Assembly (NCBI RefSeq): GCF_021530565.1
Contig: NZ_JAKGBI010000020.1
Location: forward strand, 1-64,000
Direction of reading: 5' to 3'
DNA: 64,000 bases
Source of the DNA: Pseudoalteromonas sp. SMS1
GTDB lineage: Bacteria; Pseudomonadota; Gammaproteobacteria; Enterobacterales; Alteromonadaceae
Under the pieces are notes generated by a model. The model ran no database searches and was not told the DNA's origin. It worked only from the letters and a program-made list of their open reading frames with translations. Below are positions 27,011 to 35,741 of the stretch, in pieces; position 1 is the stretch's first letter, and each line of letters starts with the position of its first letter. The translations under genes were made by a program, and so were the position numbers.

Positions 27011-29344
27011 ATGAGCAACATCTCAGCTCGTTTAGCCCAGGAGCTAAATGCCTCAGAGCAGCAAGTGCTGGCAGCCACCACATTGTTAGATGAGGGCGCA
27101 ACCGTACCGTTTATCGCCCGATATCGTAAAGAAGTCACCGGTGGACTCGATGACACACAACTCAGATTGCTCGAACAAAGGCTATCTTATCTTCGTGAAT
27201 TGGAAGAGCGACGGGCATTTATAGTCAAAACTATTGAAGAGCAAGGTAAACTTTCCGCTCAGCTGGCAAGTGACATCGCAGCTGCAACAAGCAAAACAGA
27301 ACTTGAAGACCTCTATCTGCCATATAAACCAAAGCGCCGTACTAAAGGCCAAATTGCGATTGAGGCAGGACTAGAGCCGCTTGCAGACCAACTTTTTGCA
27401 GACCCAAACTTACTTCCTAACCAATTAGCAGAAGACTTCATTAATACTGAAGCTGGGTTTGCTGACACAAAAAGCGTGTTAGAAGGCGCCAAGTTTATCC
27501 TTATGGAACGCTTTGCAGAAGACGCCAAATTACTCGCTAAATTCAGACGCCACATCACGGAAAATGCACAGCTGCAAAGTACTATCATTGACGGTCAACA
27601 AGAGAATGGCAGTAAATATAGAGACTATTTTGAACACAGTGAATTACTGAGCAAAGTGCCTTCACATAGAGCACTGGCAATGCTTAGAGCTCGCAACGAA
27701 GGGATTTTGCAGTTGACCATTAATCCTGAACCAGAGGCTGAGGATCATCAACAATTCTGTGCTCAAATGATTGCTGATCATTACGGGTTATCCATTTCAG
27801 GATCAGCGGCCAGCGAGTGGCTAATGACGGTTGTACAGTGGGCATGGAAAATCAAACTCGCTTTGCATCTAGAAAATGAATTTTTAGGTACTCTCAGGGA
27901 AAAAGCAGAAAGTGGGGCAATCGACGTTTTCGCGAAAAACCTGAAAGACCTGCTGATGGCCGCCCCCGCCGGTCCAAAAGTCACGATGGGCATTGATCCG
28001 GGTCTTAGAACAGGGTGTAAAATTGCCATTGTTGATGCCACAGGCAAACTGTTGTCTACCACAACCATATACCCACACGCGCCGCAAAATCACTGGGATA
28101 AGTCGATTCGTACCATTGAGCAACTGAGTCGTCAGCATAAAGTACAACTCATTGCCATTGGTAATGGCACAGCTTCTCGTGAATCAGATAAGCTAGTAGC
28201 GGAAGTAATAAAAGCAGCGTCAGATCTGCAACTGACTAAAATCATGGTCAGTGAAGCTGGCGCTTCGGTGTACTCAGCTTCTGAATTTGCGGCAAACGAG
28301 TTTCCGGATTTAGATGTGTCCCTACGTGGTGCGGTATCTATAGCACGACGCCTACAAGACCCATTGGCCGAGCTTGTGAAGATTGAGCCGAAGTCTATAG
28401 GCGTTGGCCAATACCAACACGATGTGTCACAAAGTCAGTTAGGCCTTGCACTGACTGCCGTGGTAGAAGACTGTGTAAACTCCGTCGGCGTTGATGTAAA
28501 TACTGCGTCCGTACCTTTGTTAACGCGCGTGTCAGGACTGAACAAAACCCTCGCTAGTAATATCGTGAAATATCGAGATAGCAATGGTTCTTTTGGCAAC
28601 CGAAAACAACTTAAAAAAGTTGAACGCTTGGGTCCGAAAGCGTTTGAACAGGCAGCTGGATTCTTGCGTATTCCAAATGGTGACGACCCATTAGATGCAT
28701 CTGCGGTCCACCCTGAAGCTTATCCTGTTGTTAAGGAGATTTCTAAGTCTAGGGGCCTTGAAGTTCAGAGTATTATTGGCAATAGCGATGTACTCAAGCA
28801 ATTGACACCGACTGACTTTGTGAATGAGAAATTTGGTTTGCCAACAGTGACCGACATTATTGGCGAGCTTGATAAGCCAGGCCGAGATCCTCGACCTGAG
28901 TTCAAGACCGCACAATTTAAAGCGGGCGTTGAAAAAATTTCTGACCTAGAGGTTGGCATGGTGTTAGAAGGTGTCGTCTCTAATGTGGCCAATTTTGGCG
29001 CTTTTGTCGATGTTGGTGTACACCAAGACGGGTTGGTTCATATCTCAGCTATTACAGACAAATTCATCTCAGATCCAAGAGAAGTCGTCAAAGCTGGTGA
29101 CATTGTTAAAGTCAAAGTCATTGAAGTAGATGTCAGCAGGAAACGTATTAGCTTCACAATGCGACTGAATGACGCTACACCGGCTCCATCTGAGCACAAT
29201 GCAGGTAAAAAGCCACACAGTAAGTCTTCAAATAACCAAGGCCGTAAACCCGAGCGTCGAGAAAATAAAGGTAATCGCCGAGATCAAGGAAACGCCGCAA
29301 TGGGCAACGCTTTTGCAGAAGCGTTTGCTAAATTGAAAAAGTAA
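27011..29344 (+). CDS. tex: Tex-family S1 RNA-binding transcription accessory protein
   Basis: 777 residues. The N-terminal helical Tex domain, the YqgF/RuvC-like domain (about 325-455, MGIDPGLRTGCK), a helix-hairpin-helix region (about 490-560) and a C-terminal S1 domain (about 645-720, LEGVVSNVANFGAFVDVG) are all present in the usual order. The tail is basic and low-complexity (KPERRENKGNRRD). Binds nucleic acid and is related to eukaryotic Spt6. Adjacent to greB, as in E. coli (yhgF). Confidence 0.96.
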   Translation: MSNISARLAQELNASEQQVLAATTLLDEGATVPFIARYRKEVTGGLDDTQLRLLEQRLSYLRELEERRAFIVKTIEEQGKLSAQLASDIAAATSKTELEDLYLPYKPKRRTKGQIAIEAGLEPLADQLFADPNLLPNQLAEDFINTEAGFADTKSVLEGAKFILMERFAEDAKLLAKFRRHITENAQLQSTIIDGQQENGSKYRDYFEHSELLSKVPSHRALAMLRARNEGILQLTINPEPEAEDHQQFCAQMIADHYGLSISGSAASEWLMTVVQWAWKIKLALHLENEFLGTLREKAESGAIDVFAKNLKDLLMAAPAGPKVTMGIDPGLRTGCKIAIVDATGKLLSTTTIYPHAPQNHWDKSIRTIEQLSRQHKVQLIAIGNGTASRESDKLVAEVIKAASDLQLTKIMVSEAGASVYSASEFAANEFPDLDVSLRGAVSIARRLQDPLAELVKIEPKSIGVGQYQHDVSQSQLGLALTAVVEDCVNSVGVDVNTASVPLLTRVSGLNKTLASNIVKYRDSNGSFGNRKQLKKVERLGPKAFEQAAGFLRIPNGDDPLDASAVHPEAYPVVKEISKSRGLEVQSIIGNSDVLKQLTPTDFVNEKFGLPTVTDIIGELDKPGRDPRPEFKTAQFKAGVEKISDLEVGMVLEGVVSNVANFGAFVDVGVHQDGLVHISAITDKFISDPREVVKAGDIVKVKVIEVDVSRKRISFTMRLNDATPAPSEHNAGKKPHSKSSNNQGRKPERRENKGNRRDQGNAAMGNAFAEAFAKLKK

Positions 29345-29358
29345 TTAAATCGAACATG

Positions 29359-29389
29359 AAAAAGGAAGGTCGCAATACCTTCCTTTTTT
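29359..29389. terminator. Bidirectional terminator between tex and the SprA-like gene
   Basis: Perfect stem AAAAAGGAAGGT / ACCTTCCTTTTT with a 6-nt loop. It ends tex on the plus strand and the 29399-30624 operon on the minus strand. Confidence 0.92.
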
Positions 29390-29398
29390 GTCTGCGTC

Positions 29399-30313
29399 TT
29401 ACACCGTAACTGAAAGCTGGGTAATATCATCCGCAGGGGAGGCTACTTGGTTATAAAAGCCTTCAATTCTCAGCGCGCGCGACTCAATCTCTGGATCTCT
29501 TTCGATCGGTAATGCCACTGCAAACGGATCAGCTTCTTGCTGAAGGCGCTTTCTTTCTAGCACTGGCTGCTCCGACTGCGCCGAGCCCGCTTCTGTTAAG
29601 CGTCGATTTTGAAACCCCTGCACTCTCCTAGACGGTTCGCTTCCCTCACCTTCACCACTTATTGATTGCTTCGCAAGTTCTGCTTGCGCTGAGGCGATCT
29701 TGGAAGTCGCATCCGCGGCAATCGCACGATCGGCACCGGAGGGCTCCGCCGGCGCTAATGCAGCGGCTCTGACGGTTTGCATTTTTTCGATAGTTTGTTG
29801 CGGGTCACCTTCGATAGGAGCCACATCGATCATGACCTGACCGCCAACTGCATAGTTGTTACCGTCAGGTCCACGTTGATAGTCATAGCTAGGAGCGCCA
29901 GCATATTGTCCACCGACTCGGGCATGGGCTTGTTCATGTAAACGCACTTCCCGATCCCTGTCTTTGAGCTCCATTATCTGTTGTTCATCTTGCTCTTGTT
30001 GGGCCTGCTCGCGTTCATCAGCCTGCTCTTCATTACGCTCTTTGCTCTGTTGCTCTGCAGTGTCTTCTTCACTGCCTTCTTTTATTGTTTTGTTTTCTCT
30101 TAGCTGACCCGTTGCGTCATAGGTATCTTGGTTTTCCTGTTGCGCACCGCGGGTTTTGTCATTATCTTGCAGGGATTTGTTTTCTGTAGACGAAGGCGCA
30201 ACCGCTGCTGGTTTTGGGATTACCTCACGCAGTTCATTGTCACGCCTTGCTGTTTCGGTGTGAACATTGGCAGTATTTAAGTTTATCGCCGGTTGAGGCG
30301 TAACTATATTCAT
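29399..30313 (-). CDS. SprA-related putative metalloprotease
   Basis: About 304 residues. The first 120 residues are disordered and extremely Gln/Glu-rich (many QQ and EE runs). The middle contains the zinc-peptidase-like HEQAHARVGG followed by a conserved segment around YQRGPDGNNYAVGGQV and DPQQTIEKMQTVRAAALAP, which I recognise from the SprA-related (CJM1_0395) family. Activity has not been established to my knowledge. I prefer the ATG at 30313 over the GTG at 30316. It follows the small gene at 30316-30624 by 2 bp. No signal peptide. Confidence 0.85.
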   Translation of the reverse strand: MNIVTPQPAINLNTANVHTETARRDNELREVIPKPAAVAPSSTENKSLQDNDKTRGAQQENQDTYDATGQLRENKTIKEGSEEDTAEQQSKERNEEQADEREQAQQEQDEQQIMELKDRDREVRLHEQAHARVGGQYAGAPSYDYQRGPDGNNYAVGGQVMIDVAPIEGDPQQTIEKMQTVRAAALAPAEPSGADRAIAADATSKIASAQAELAKQSISGEGEGSEPSRRVQGFQNRRLTEAGSAQSEQPVLERKRLQQEADPFAVALPIERDPEIESRALRIEGFYNQVASPADDITQLSVTV

Positions 30314-30315
30314 CA

Positions 30316-30624
30316 CTACACTTTGATATCAATTAAAGTACCGAGCACTTCGTCCGCTGTTTGAATCGTTTGTGCGTTCGCCTTGGCATTGAACTCTTCG
30401 ACTTTCAAATTAACCAAAGACTCGTCTATGCTAGGAGGTTGAGATACCGGCGCCGTCGCGGCTTCCTCTGGACGCGCAGCTTGCAGCTGCCGCTGTTGAG
30501 CCAACTGCTCATCGCTTTGCTGATCAACCGTAGCCCGATTAATATCAGCAGTCGCACGCTCGATATTCTGTTGCGCTCGGTTAAAACCTTCAACGCCTGC
30601 GTTGAGAACGTCTCCAATAGGCAT
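30316..30624 (-). CDS. Small protein with flagellar rod/hook-like termini
   Basis: 102 residues. The N-terminal segment (about 6-35, LNAGVEGFNRAQQNIERAT) resembles the amphipathic N-terminus of flagellar rod/hook proteins (xGLxAAQxxLDxxAxNIAN). The C-terminus (about 72-102, VNLKVEEFNAKANAQTI ... EVLGTLIDIK) resembles their C-terminal helix. The middle is a Gln/Ala/Pro linker. It could be a mini-protein of the axial-protein type or a chance likeness. Operon partner of the SprA-like gene. Confidence 0.7.
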   Translation of the reverse strand: MPIGDVLNAGVEGFNRAQQNIERATADINRATVDQQSDEQLAQQRQLQAARPEEAATAPVSQPPSIDESLVNLKVEEFNAKANAQTIQTADEVLGTLIDIKV

Positions 30625-30727
30625 AACACACTCCTACATACAATTTCACTAAGGTAATTATTGCTCATAATATATCCAAAATAAAGTAAAGACGGCAATT
30701 TTTTGCCGCCTTTACCATGGATAAATT

Positions 30728-31465
30728 TTAAAGGACTGATTTTAGGTAACTAATAAATTCTAGGCGGTGTGAAATAAATGGAGCATGAGACGCTTTTGGT
30801 AAGATTTTATACTGAAAAGATGGATTTATATGGCTCAATTTCATCGCCACGGTAGCGGGAACAAGCGCGTCTAAACGACCAAAAATGCCACTTACCGGAC
30901 AATGCAATTCACTAAACACTTTTTTCAAGTCTGTCGTTTGCAAAATATCAAGCCCAGCACTCAGTGCACTATTTGAAGGCTCAGGTGCCTGCAATAATAA
31001 TTCTTTAATCTGTTTAATGTCAGCTTTTGCATGCTCGCTGCCCATTGCTTGAATAGCTAAAAAGCGCTCTATTGTTTTACGGCTATCTTTGCTCAACTGA
31101 GCTTTAAACTGCGCCAATACTTCTGCTTTAATACCCGGCCATTGTTCTGATTCACAAAATTGCATGTTGGAAGAAACCAAAACCAGCTGCGACACTTTTT
31201 CGGGCCTCATTGCGGCCAGTTTAGTCGCAACCAATCCCCCCAATGACCAGCCAACTACAATACTATTGGGTTGAATATGCTCTTCAATGTGAAGGATGAC
31301 AGCATCAAGGTCATAAGCGCCACTGGGCAGTGCCTCTCCGCCAAACCCTGGTAAGTTTAATGATCGAACAGGCCGATTAAGCGCAACAGACAGATCCGCA
31401 GCAACTAATTGCCAAACTTGCTGATTCATACCCCAACCGTGTATGAGTACAACTTCACTTTGCAT
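30728..31465 (-). CDS. bioH: Pimeloyl-ACP methyl ester carboxylesterase BioH
   Basis: Releases pimeloyl-ACP from its methyl ester, ending the BioC-BioH route to the biotin precursor. 245 residues from the ATG at 31465 (MQSEVVLIHGWGM); the frame extends to 31510. Catalytic serine S74 in GWSLGG, aspartate in GRLDALVPA and histidine in KASHAPF. The oxyanion-hole motif is HGWGMN. Divergent from comF with 57 bp between starts, the same bioH/gntX arrangement as in E. coli. Confidence 0.94.
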   Translation of the reverse strand: MQSEVVLIHGWGMNQQVWQLVAADLSVALNRPVRSLNLPGFGGEALPSGAYDLDAVILHIEEHIQPNSIVVGWSLGGLVATKLAAMRPEKVSQLVLVSSNMQFCESEQWPGIKAEVLAQFKAQLSKDSRKTIERFLAIQAMGSEHAKADIKQIKELLLQAPEPSNSALSAGLDILQTTDLKKVFSELHCPVSGIFGRLDALVPATVAMKLSHINPSFQYKILPKASHAPFISHRLEFISYLKSVL

Positions 31466-31522
31466 ATTTTTATACCTAAAGCCAAAATTAGCGATATGAT
31501 AGCGATTCAAGGAATGAAAGCA

Positions 31523-32200
31523 ATGTCACTTCTCCACTCTCTAAGAAAAGGATTTTTTCCATCACAGTGCCAGCTGTGCCAAACTGTGATTGATAAATCA
31601 GGCTTATGCCAAGCTTGTCACACCACCCTACCTCATATCGTACATGATGAGATAAATTTGCTAACGCGTCCCGATATAAATCGTATGTTTCATCTACCAT
31701 ATTGCGATGGGCTATCTGCATGTGCTTGGTATCAGGGTGCTATGTCAAACTGGTTAAAACAGGTGAAATACCACAATAATCGTGTGGCGACTAAAGTACT
31801 TAGGCAGCTAATCACAACACATTGGCACACGACTAACTTTGCTCGTCGAGTAGATATCGACGCATGTATTCTAGTTCCATTGGCAAATACTCGGCTAATT
31901 TTTAGGGGATACAATCAGGTTTATCAAACGTGGGCTCCGTTACTCACAGAGCAACGCTTTCCGATGCTAGATGCAATTGGTAAGCGAGCCACCAGATCTC
32001 AAGTTAATATGACCAAGCACGCTCGAACGCACAACGTCATGCAAGCTTACTTTATCAAGCATTCTCTCACCAAAAAACGCATCCTTTTAATAGACGATGT
32101 CATTACCACTGGCGCCACAATAAACTGCATTGCAGCACTCTGCAAAGCAGCAGGTGCCTCCCAAGTATGGGCTTATGCCACCTGCCTCACAGAAGTCTGA
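31523..32200 (+). CDS. ComF family phosphoribosyltransferase-like protein (GntX)
   Basis: 225 residues. The N-terminal zinc finger (CQLC ... CQACH) and C-terminal PRTase domain with the PRPP loop ILLIDDVITTGAT are both present. Members are linked to DNA uptake (ComF) or, in E. coli, gluconate utilisation (GntX); the biochemical role is unclear. I chose the ATG at 31523 because AAGGA stands 9 nt upstream; the frame is open back to 31409 inside bioH. The stop is 1 bp from the stop of the convergent M14 gene, with no room for a terminator. Confidence 0.9.
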   Translation: MSLLHSLRKGFFPSQCQLCQTVIDKSGLCQACHTTLPHIVHDEINLLTRPDINRMFHLPYCDGLSACAWYQGAMSNWLKQVKYHNNRVATKVLRQLITTHWHTTNFARRVDIDACILVPLANTRLIFRGYNQVYQTWAPLLTEQRFPMLDAIGKRATRSQVNMTKHARTHNVMQAYFIKHSLTKKRILLIDDVITTGATINCIAALCKAAGASQVWAYATCLTEV

Positions 32201-32201
32201 C

Positions 32202-34736
32202 TTACTTCAACGCATTGGCGAAAAACAGCGCATTGTTCACCAGCTTACTCGTGCCATACCAATAACCTCGGAATACGGGGTTATCTGTCATTGCAATGGC
32301 AACTCCCTGACCGTATTCATCAGCGATAACAACGCTACTCGATGCGATTTGATCTACATTGCGCTGATCGGCATAACCGGATAGCAAAGGATTCGCGGTA
32401 TATTTGAGTACACTGGTAAACGGCTGAGTATTGGGTTTCATGACCCATGTACTATTCTTAAAAACGGGTAAAATTTCATCTTCAAGCCCAAAAGCCAGCG
32501 GATGAGATAGATCCGCACGGGCATTGAAAATTGCGCCCGCGATCCGTTGCTGTGCAGCAAGTGACTCACGTGCAGAAAAGGGCATATCTGTAGACTCAAA
32601 TTGAGCGCGCATCTCCTTTCTAGAAATCGTCTCTACATTGAGTAACTGCTGCTCAATAAGCCATTGCGCGCCACGCTTATGCCCCCAAATAATTCCGCCT
32701 TTTTTTACCCAAGAAAGGATGGCTGTTTTCACTTGTTGAGATAATCCTCGATAGCGGCCATCCACCATGATGATGTGTGTATAACGTGAAAGATCTGCCC
32801 GAGCTAGGCGATGCTGTTCAATCAGCGTCGGTGCAATTCCCAGATGCCTATCCAAGTGATACCACATTTCACCTACCTCATACTGGCTGGTCCCATGGCC
32901 CCCCACTAGAAGAACTTTCGGCTGAGTCAGCGGCATCATTAGACGCGAACCGAGGTCTATTCCCTGCGCAGTAAGTCCACTGCGAATTGCGAAAACCTCT
33001 AAAGGATATTGTTGATGTATTTCGGCAAAACGCGTTTGCCAATTCGCATTTGTTTGAACCCCCGCCGGAATGACAATCGTGCCAGGTGAGAAGGTGTGTT
33101 CACCTTTACCTGTGCGCGCAGAAAATGACTGTAGCGCCACTCGCGCATCAACGCCTTCTTTAAGTAATTGATTTAACAATTTTGGGGCTGTGTAGTCATC
33201 CCATAAAAATGCATAGGCATAGGCGCCTTTTTCCAGCTCCCGGTGCGTATGGCGCTGTAGTACTTGCCTAGGTTTATCAGCAATTTTTAGCCCCCAACGG
33301 CTCTTAATCGGCGTAAAGTTCAAATCAAACGCATAGGGCAGTGTCCACCCGGATACATCATAAAAGGTGTTATCATCGAAGCTAGTTCGCGTTGAAAACA
33401 CGGCCTTAACCAAACGATATTGTGCTTGATTGAGAGGCACAAAGATATCTTCGGGTTGATATGTTTTGCCAGCAACTTTTATCGCTTTGGTGAGCGCATA
33501 CATCTTAATTTGATGCTGATTGAGTAACTCAACAAAAGCTTCAAAGCGTGCTTTATCAGTGCCTTTTGAAACCACATACCCTTTTACATCTTCTTTATCT
33601 GCCAGCTTCTGGGCATCAAGATAAAAAGACTGCTGGTAAGCCATCAACGCGTCTTTATTGGCCATTGCCCCTTTAAATGTAGACAAAGACGTCAAAAGCT
33701 GGTTTTTAATGGTGCGATGAAAGTACAACTCACCATTAATTGATTCTTGCACATGACCGCGGCTACTGGCTTGTTCAAATAAAATGCCAACGGATCCATT
33801 GATGTCTGGATAGGTTGAGCCTTTGCCCACATAAAAGTCATCAAAACTTTCTTGGGTGAAATACAACTGCTGCTCCGCATCTAATGCTTCGGCATGATAT
33901 TCAGCTAATTTGTGCGTCAATGTCTGATTCTGGGCTGGTGTAATCGGATGCGTTCTACTTGGGATACCGGGCTGGAAAAAATAACTACTGTTGGTGCCCA
34001 TTTCATGAAAGTCGGTCAATACCGTAGGCTTCCAGCGGTGAAACTGCGCCACTCTTGCTTGAGATTCGGGGTGTTGTAAGAGTAACCAGTCACGATTTAG
34101 GTCAAACCAATAGTGATTAGTCCGCGACGAAGGCCATGCTTCAACATGTTCACGGTGAGCGGGATCTGCAGACAGAGTTTTCCCTCTGTTGCTGTTTGCC
34201 CAATGGGCAAATCGTGCTAAACCATCAGGGTTTAACGCCGGATCGAGCAATATAATGTTGTTTTCTAGCAACGCATCGATTTCCTTCCCCTGCGCCGCGG
34301 CTAAATAATAGGCGAGCAATATTGCTGCATTGCTGCCTGACGGCTCGTTACCATGCACACTGTAGCCCATCCACAGTACATTCGGCGACTGACTGCGATC
34401 GATATTGGCATTCAGACTTTCGAGGTGTGCTTGCCTGAGTTGCTCTAACTTCCCTTGGTTTTTTGCTGTCGTTACCGCTAACAAAATGAGTGGCCGGCGC
34501 TCATGACTATAGCCGATCGTAGAGACAGTGATTCGGGGACTTTGCTGTGCCAGCAAAGTTAAATAATTGACCAGTTGATCATGCCTCACATGCCACTGCC
34601 CAACTTCGTAGCCCAGCGCTTCGCTCGGTGTCGTAATATTTTGGTTAAACACTATATCGGATGGAAAATAGTAACTTAGCGGTTTTGCCTGACTGTAAAA
34701 GGCCAACAACCCAAGCAAGAACAACGTGATTCTCAT
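32202..34736 (-). CDS. Secreted M14 zinc carboxypeptidase with C-terminal amidotransferase-like domain
   Basis: 844 residues. Signal peptide to about residue 17 (FYSQA). The M14 domain has zinc ligands H128 and E131 in HGNEPSG and the substrate-side NPDGLARF and DLNRDW; TDFHEMGTN follows. The glutamate/product side lies near GILFEQASSRG. At about 608-720 there is a class I glutamine-amidotransferase-like fold (KVLLVGGHG ... GGIIWGHKRGAQWLI) without an obvious catalytic cysteine. This two-domain arrangement is known among marine bacterial M14 proteins. A T2SS substrate is possible. Confidence 0.9.
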   Translation of the reverse strand: MRITLFLLGLLAFYSQAKPLSYYFPSDIVFNQNITTPSEALGYEVGQWHVRHDQLVNYLTLLAQQSPRITVSTIGYSHERRPLILLAVTTAKNQGKLEQLRQAHLESLNANIDRSQSPNVLWMGYSVHGNEPSGSNAAILLAYYLAAAQGKEIDALLENNIILLDPALNPDGLARFAHWANSNRGKTLSADPAHREHVEAWPSSRTNHYWFDLNRDWLLLQHPESQARVAQFHRWKPTVLTDFHEMGTNSSYFFQPGIPSRTHPITPAQNQTLTHKLAEYHAEALDAEQQLYFTQESFDDFYVGKGSTYPDINGSVGILFEQASSRGHVQESINGELYFHRTIKNQLLTSLSTFKGAMANKDALMAYQQSFYLDAQKLADKEDVKGYVVSKGTDKARFEAFVELLNQHQIKMYALTKAIKVAGKTYQPEDIFVPLNQAQYRLVKAVFSTRTSFDDNTFYDVSGWTLPYAFDLNFTPIKSRWGLKIADKPRQVLQRHTHRELEKGAYAYAFLWDDYTAPKLLNQLLKEGVDARVALQSFSARTGKGEHTFSPGTIVIPAGVQTNANWQTRFAEIHQQYPLEVFAIRSGLTAQGIDLGSRLMMPLTQPKVLLVGGHGTSQYEVGEMWYHLDRHLGIAPTLIEQHRLARADLSRYTHIIMVDGRYRGLSQQVKTAILSWVKKGGIIWGHKRGAQWLIEQQLLNVETISRKEMRAQFESTDMPFSARESLAAQQRIAGAIFNARADLSHPLAFGLEDEILPVFKNSTWVMKPNTQPFTSVLKYTANPLLSGYADQRNVDQIASSSVVIADEYGQGVAIAMTDNPVFRGYWYGTSKLVNNALFFANALK

Positions 34737-34880
34737 AGCAACTCCGTCTTTTTAATCTTATCTTAAAGCTATCAACTCATACTATTTAGCCGCAAATTTT
34801 TACGCCCAACACTAGCTACAACAGGATGAGGGGGGTATCATAGGAAGTAACCGAGTAATTTAGTCAAGTATAGCCAGATT

Positions 34881-35456
34881 ATGATCACAATTTCAGAATC
34901 CGCACAAACACATTTTGCAAAACTACTTAGCGATCAAGCTGAGGGGACCAGTATTCGAGTTTTTGTCGTCAACCCAGGTACTGCGCAAGCAGAGTGTGGC
35001 GTATCATATTGCCCAGCTGATGCCGTTGAAGACAGTGACCTTAGATTCAACTTTAATGGCTTTGACGCCATTGTTGATGCAGAAAGCGCCCCCTTTCTTG
35101 AAGAAGCTGAAATCGACTTTGTAACCGATAAAATGGGCAGCCAGCTCACTTTAAAAGCACCTAATGCCAAAGCTAAAAAGCTTAAAAGCGATGCAACGCT
35201 GGAAGAGCGTGTTGAGCATATGCTTGTGACTGATGTCAACCCGCAGCTTGCCAACCATGGCGGTCAAGTTAGCCTTGTTGAAATAACAGAAGAAGGCATT
35301 GCGGTACTGCAATTTGGTGGCGGTTGTAACGGCTGCTCCATGATCGATGTCACGCTTAAAGAAGGTATCGAAAAAGAAATGGTTGCCAAATTTGAAGAAA
35401 TTACTGGCGTACGTGATATCACAGAACACGCTCGCGGCGATCATTCTTACTACTAA
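34881..35456 (+). CDS. nfuA: Fe/S biogenesis protein NfuA
   Basis: 191 residues, same length as E. coli NfuA. A degenerate A-type scaffold domain (about 1-95) and a C-terminal Nfu domain whose C149-N-G-C152 binds a [4Fe-4S] cluster between two subunits. Delivers clusters to target enzymes under oxidative stress or iron shortage. Near bioH and comF, as in E. coli. Confidence 0.97.
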   Translation: MITISESAQTHFAKLLSDQAEGTSIRVFVVNPGTAQAECGVSYCPADAVEDSDLRFNFNGFDAIVDAESAPFLEEAEIDFVTDKMGSQLTLKAPNAKAKKLKSDATLEERVEHMLVTDVNPQLANHGGQVSLVEITEEGIAVLQFGGGCNGCSMIDVTLKEGIEKEMVAKFEEITGVRDITEHARGDHSYY

Positions 35457-35465
35457 GTCAATCTG

Positions 35466-35741
35466 ATGTTTACGCAATTAATTTACCGCTTGGGGTCTAA
35501 CCCCAAGCGCAGCCTAAAATTCTTTTTTACTGGTATCGGTATATTTGTCTGTGCAATGGGCTTGTTTGCCTTAGGGCATTACCATGACCCTGCTTGGCAA
35601 AAAGCTGGATTGGCGGTATTGTTCCCCGCTTTAGGCATTGCTGGTTATGGCTACGTCGGGATCTTCGCTAATCGCTTTTCGCAGGTTATTTCAGCAAGGC
35701 TTGCTGCGCGTCAAGCTTTCGATAACGATAAATCAAAGTAA
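35466..35741 (+). CDS. Unknown small membrane protein
   Basis: 91 residues with two membrane helices (about 18-38 and 46-68) joined by a short loop (HYHDPAWQ), and a basic C-terminus. It follows nfuA by 9 bp and is probably co-transcribed. Its last 56 bp overlap the 3' end of the convergent MATE gene. I do not recognise the family. Confidence 0.72.
   Translation: MFTQLIYRLGSNPKRSLKFFFTGIGIFVCAMGLFALGHYHDPAWQKAGLAVLFPALGIAGYGYVGIFANRFSQVISARLAARQAFDNDKSK

Noticed and set aside
31409..31522. Upstream extension of comF into bioH
   Set aside because: No family homology in the extra residues, and the AAGGA Shine-Dalgarno selects 31523.
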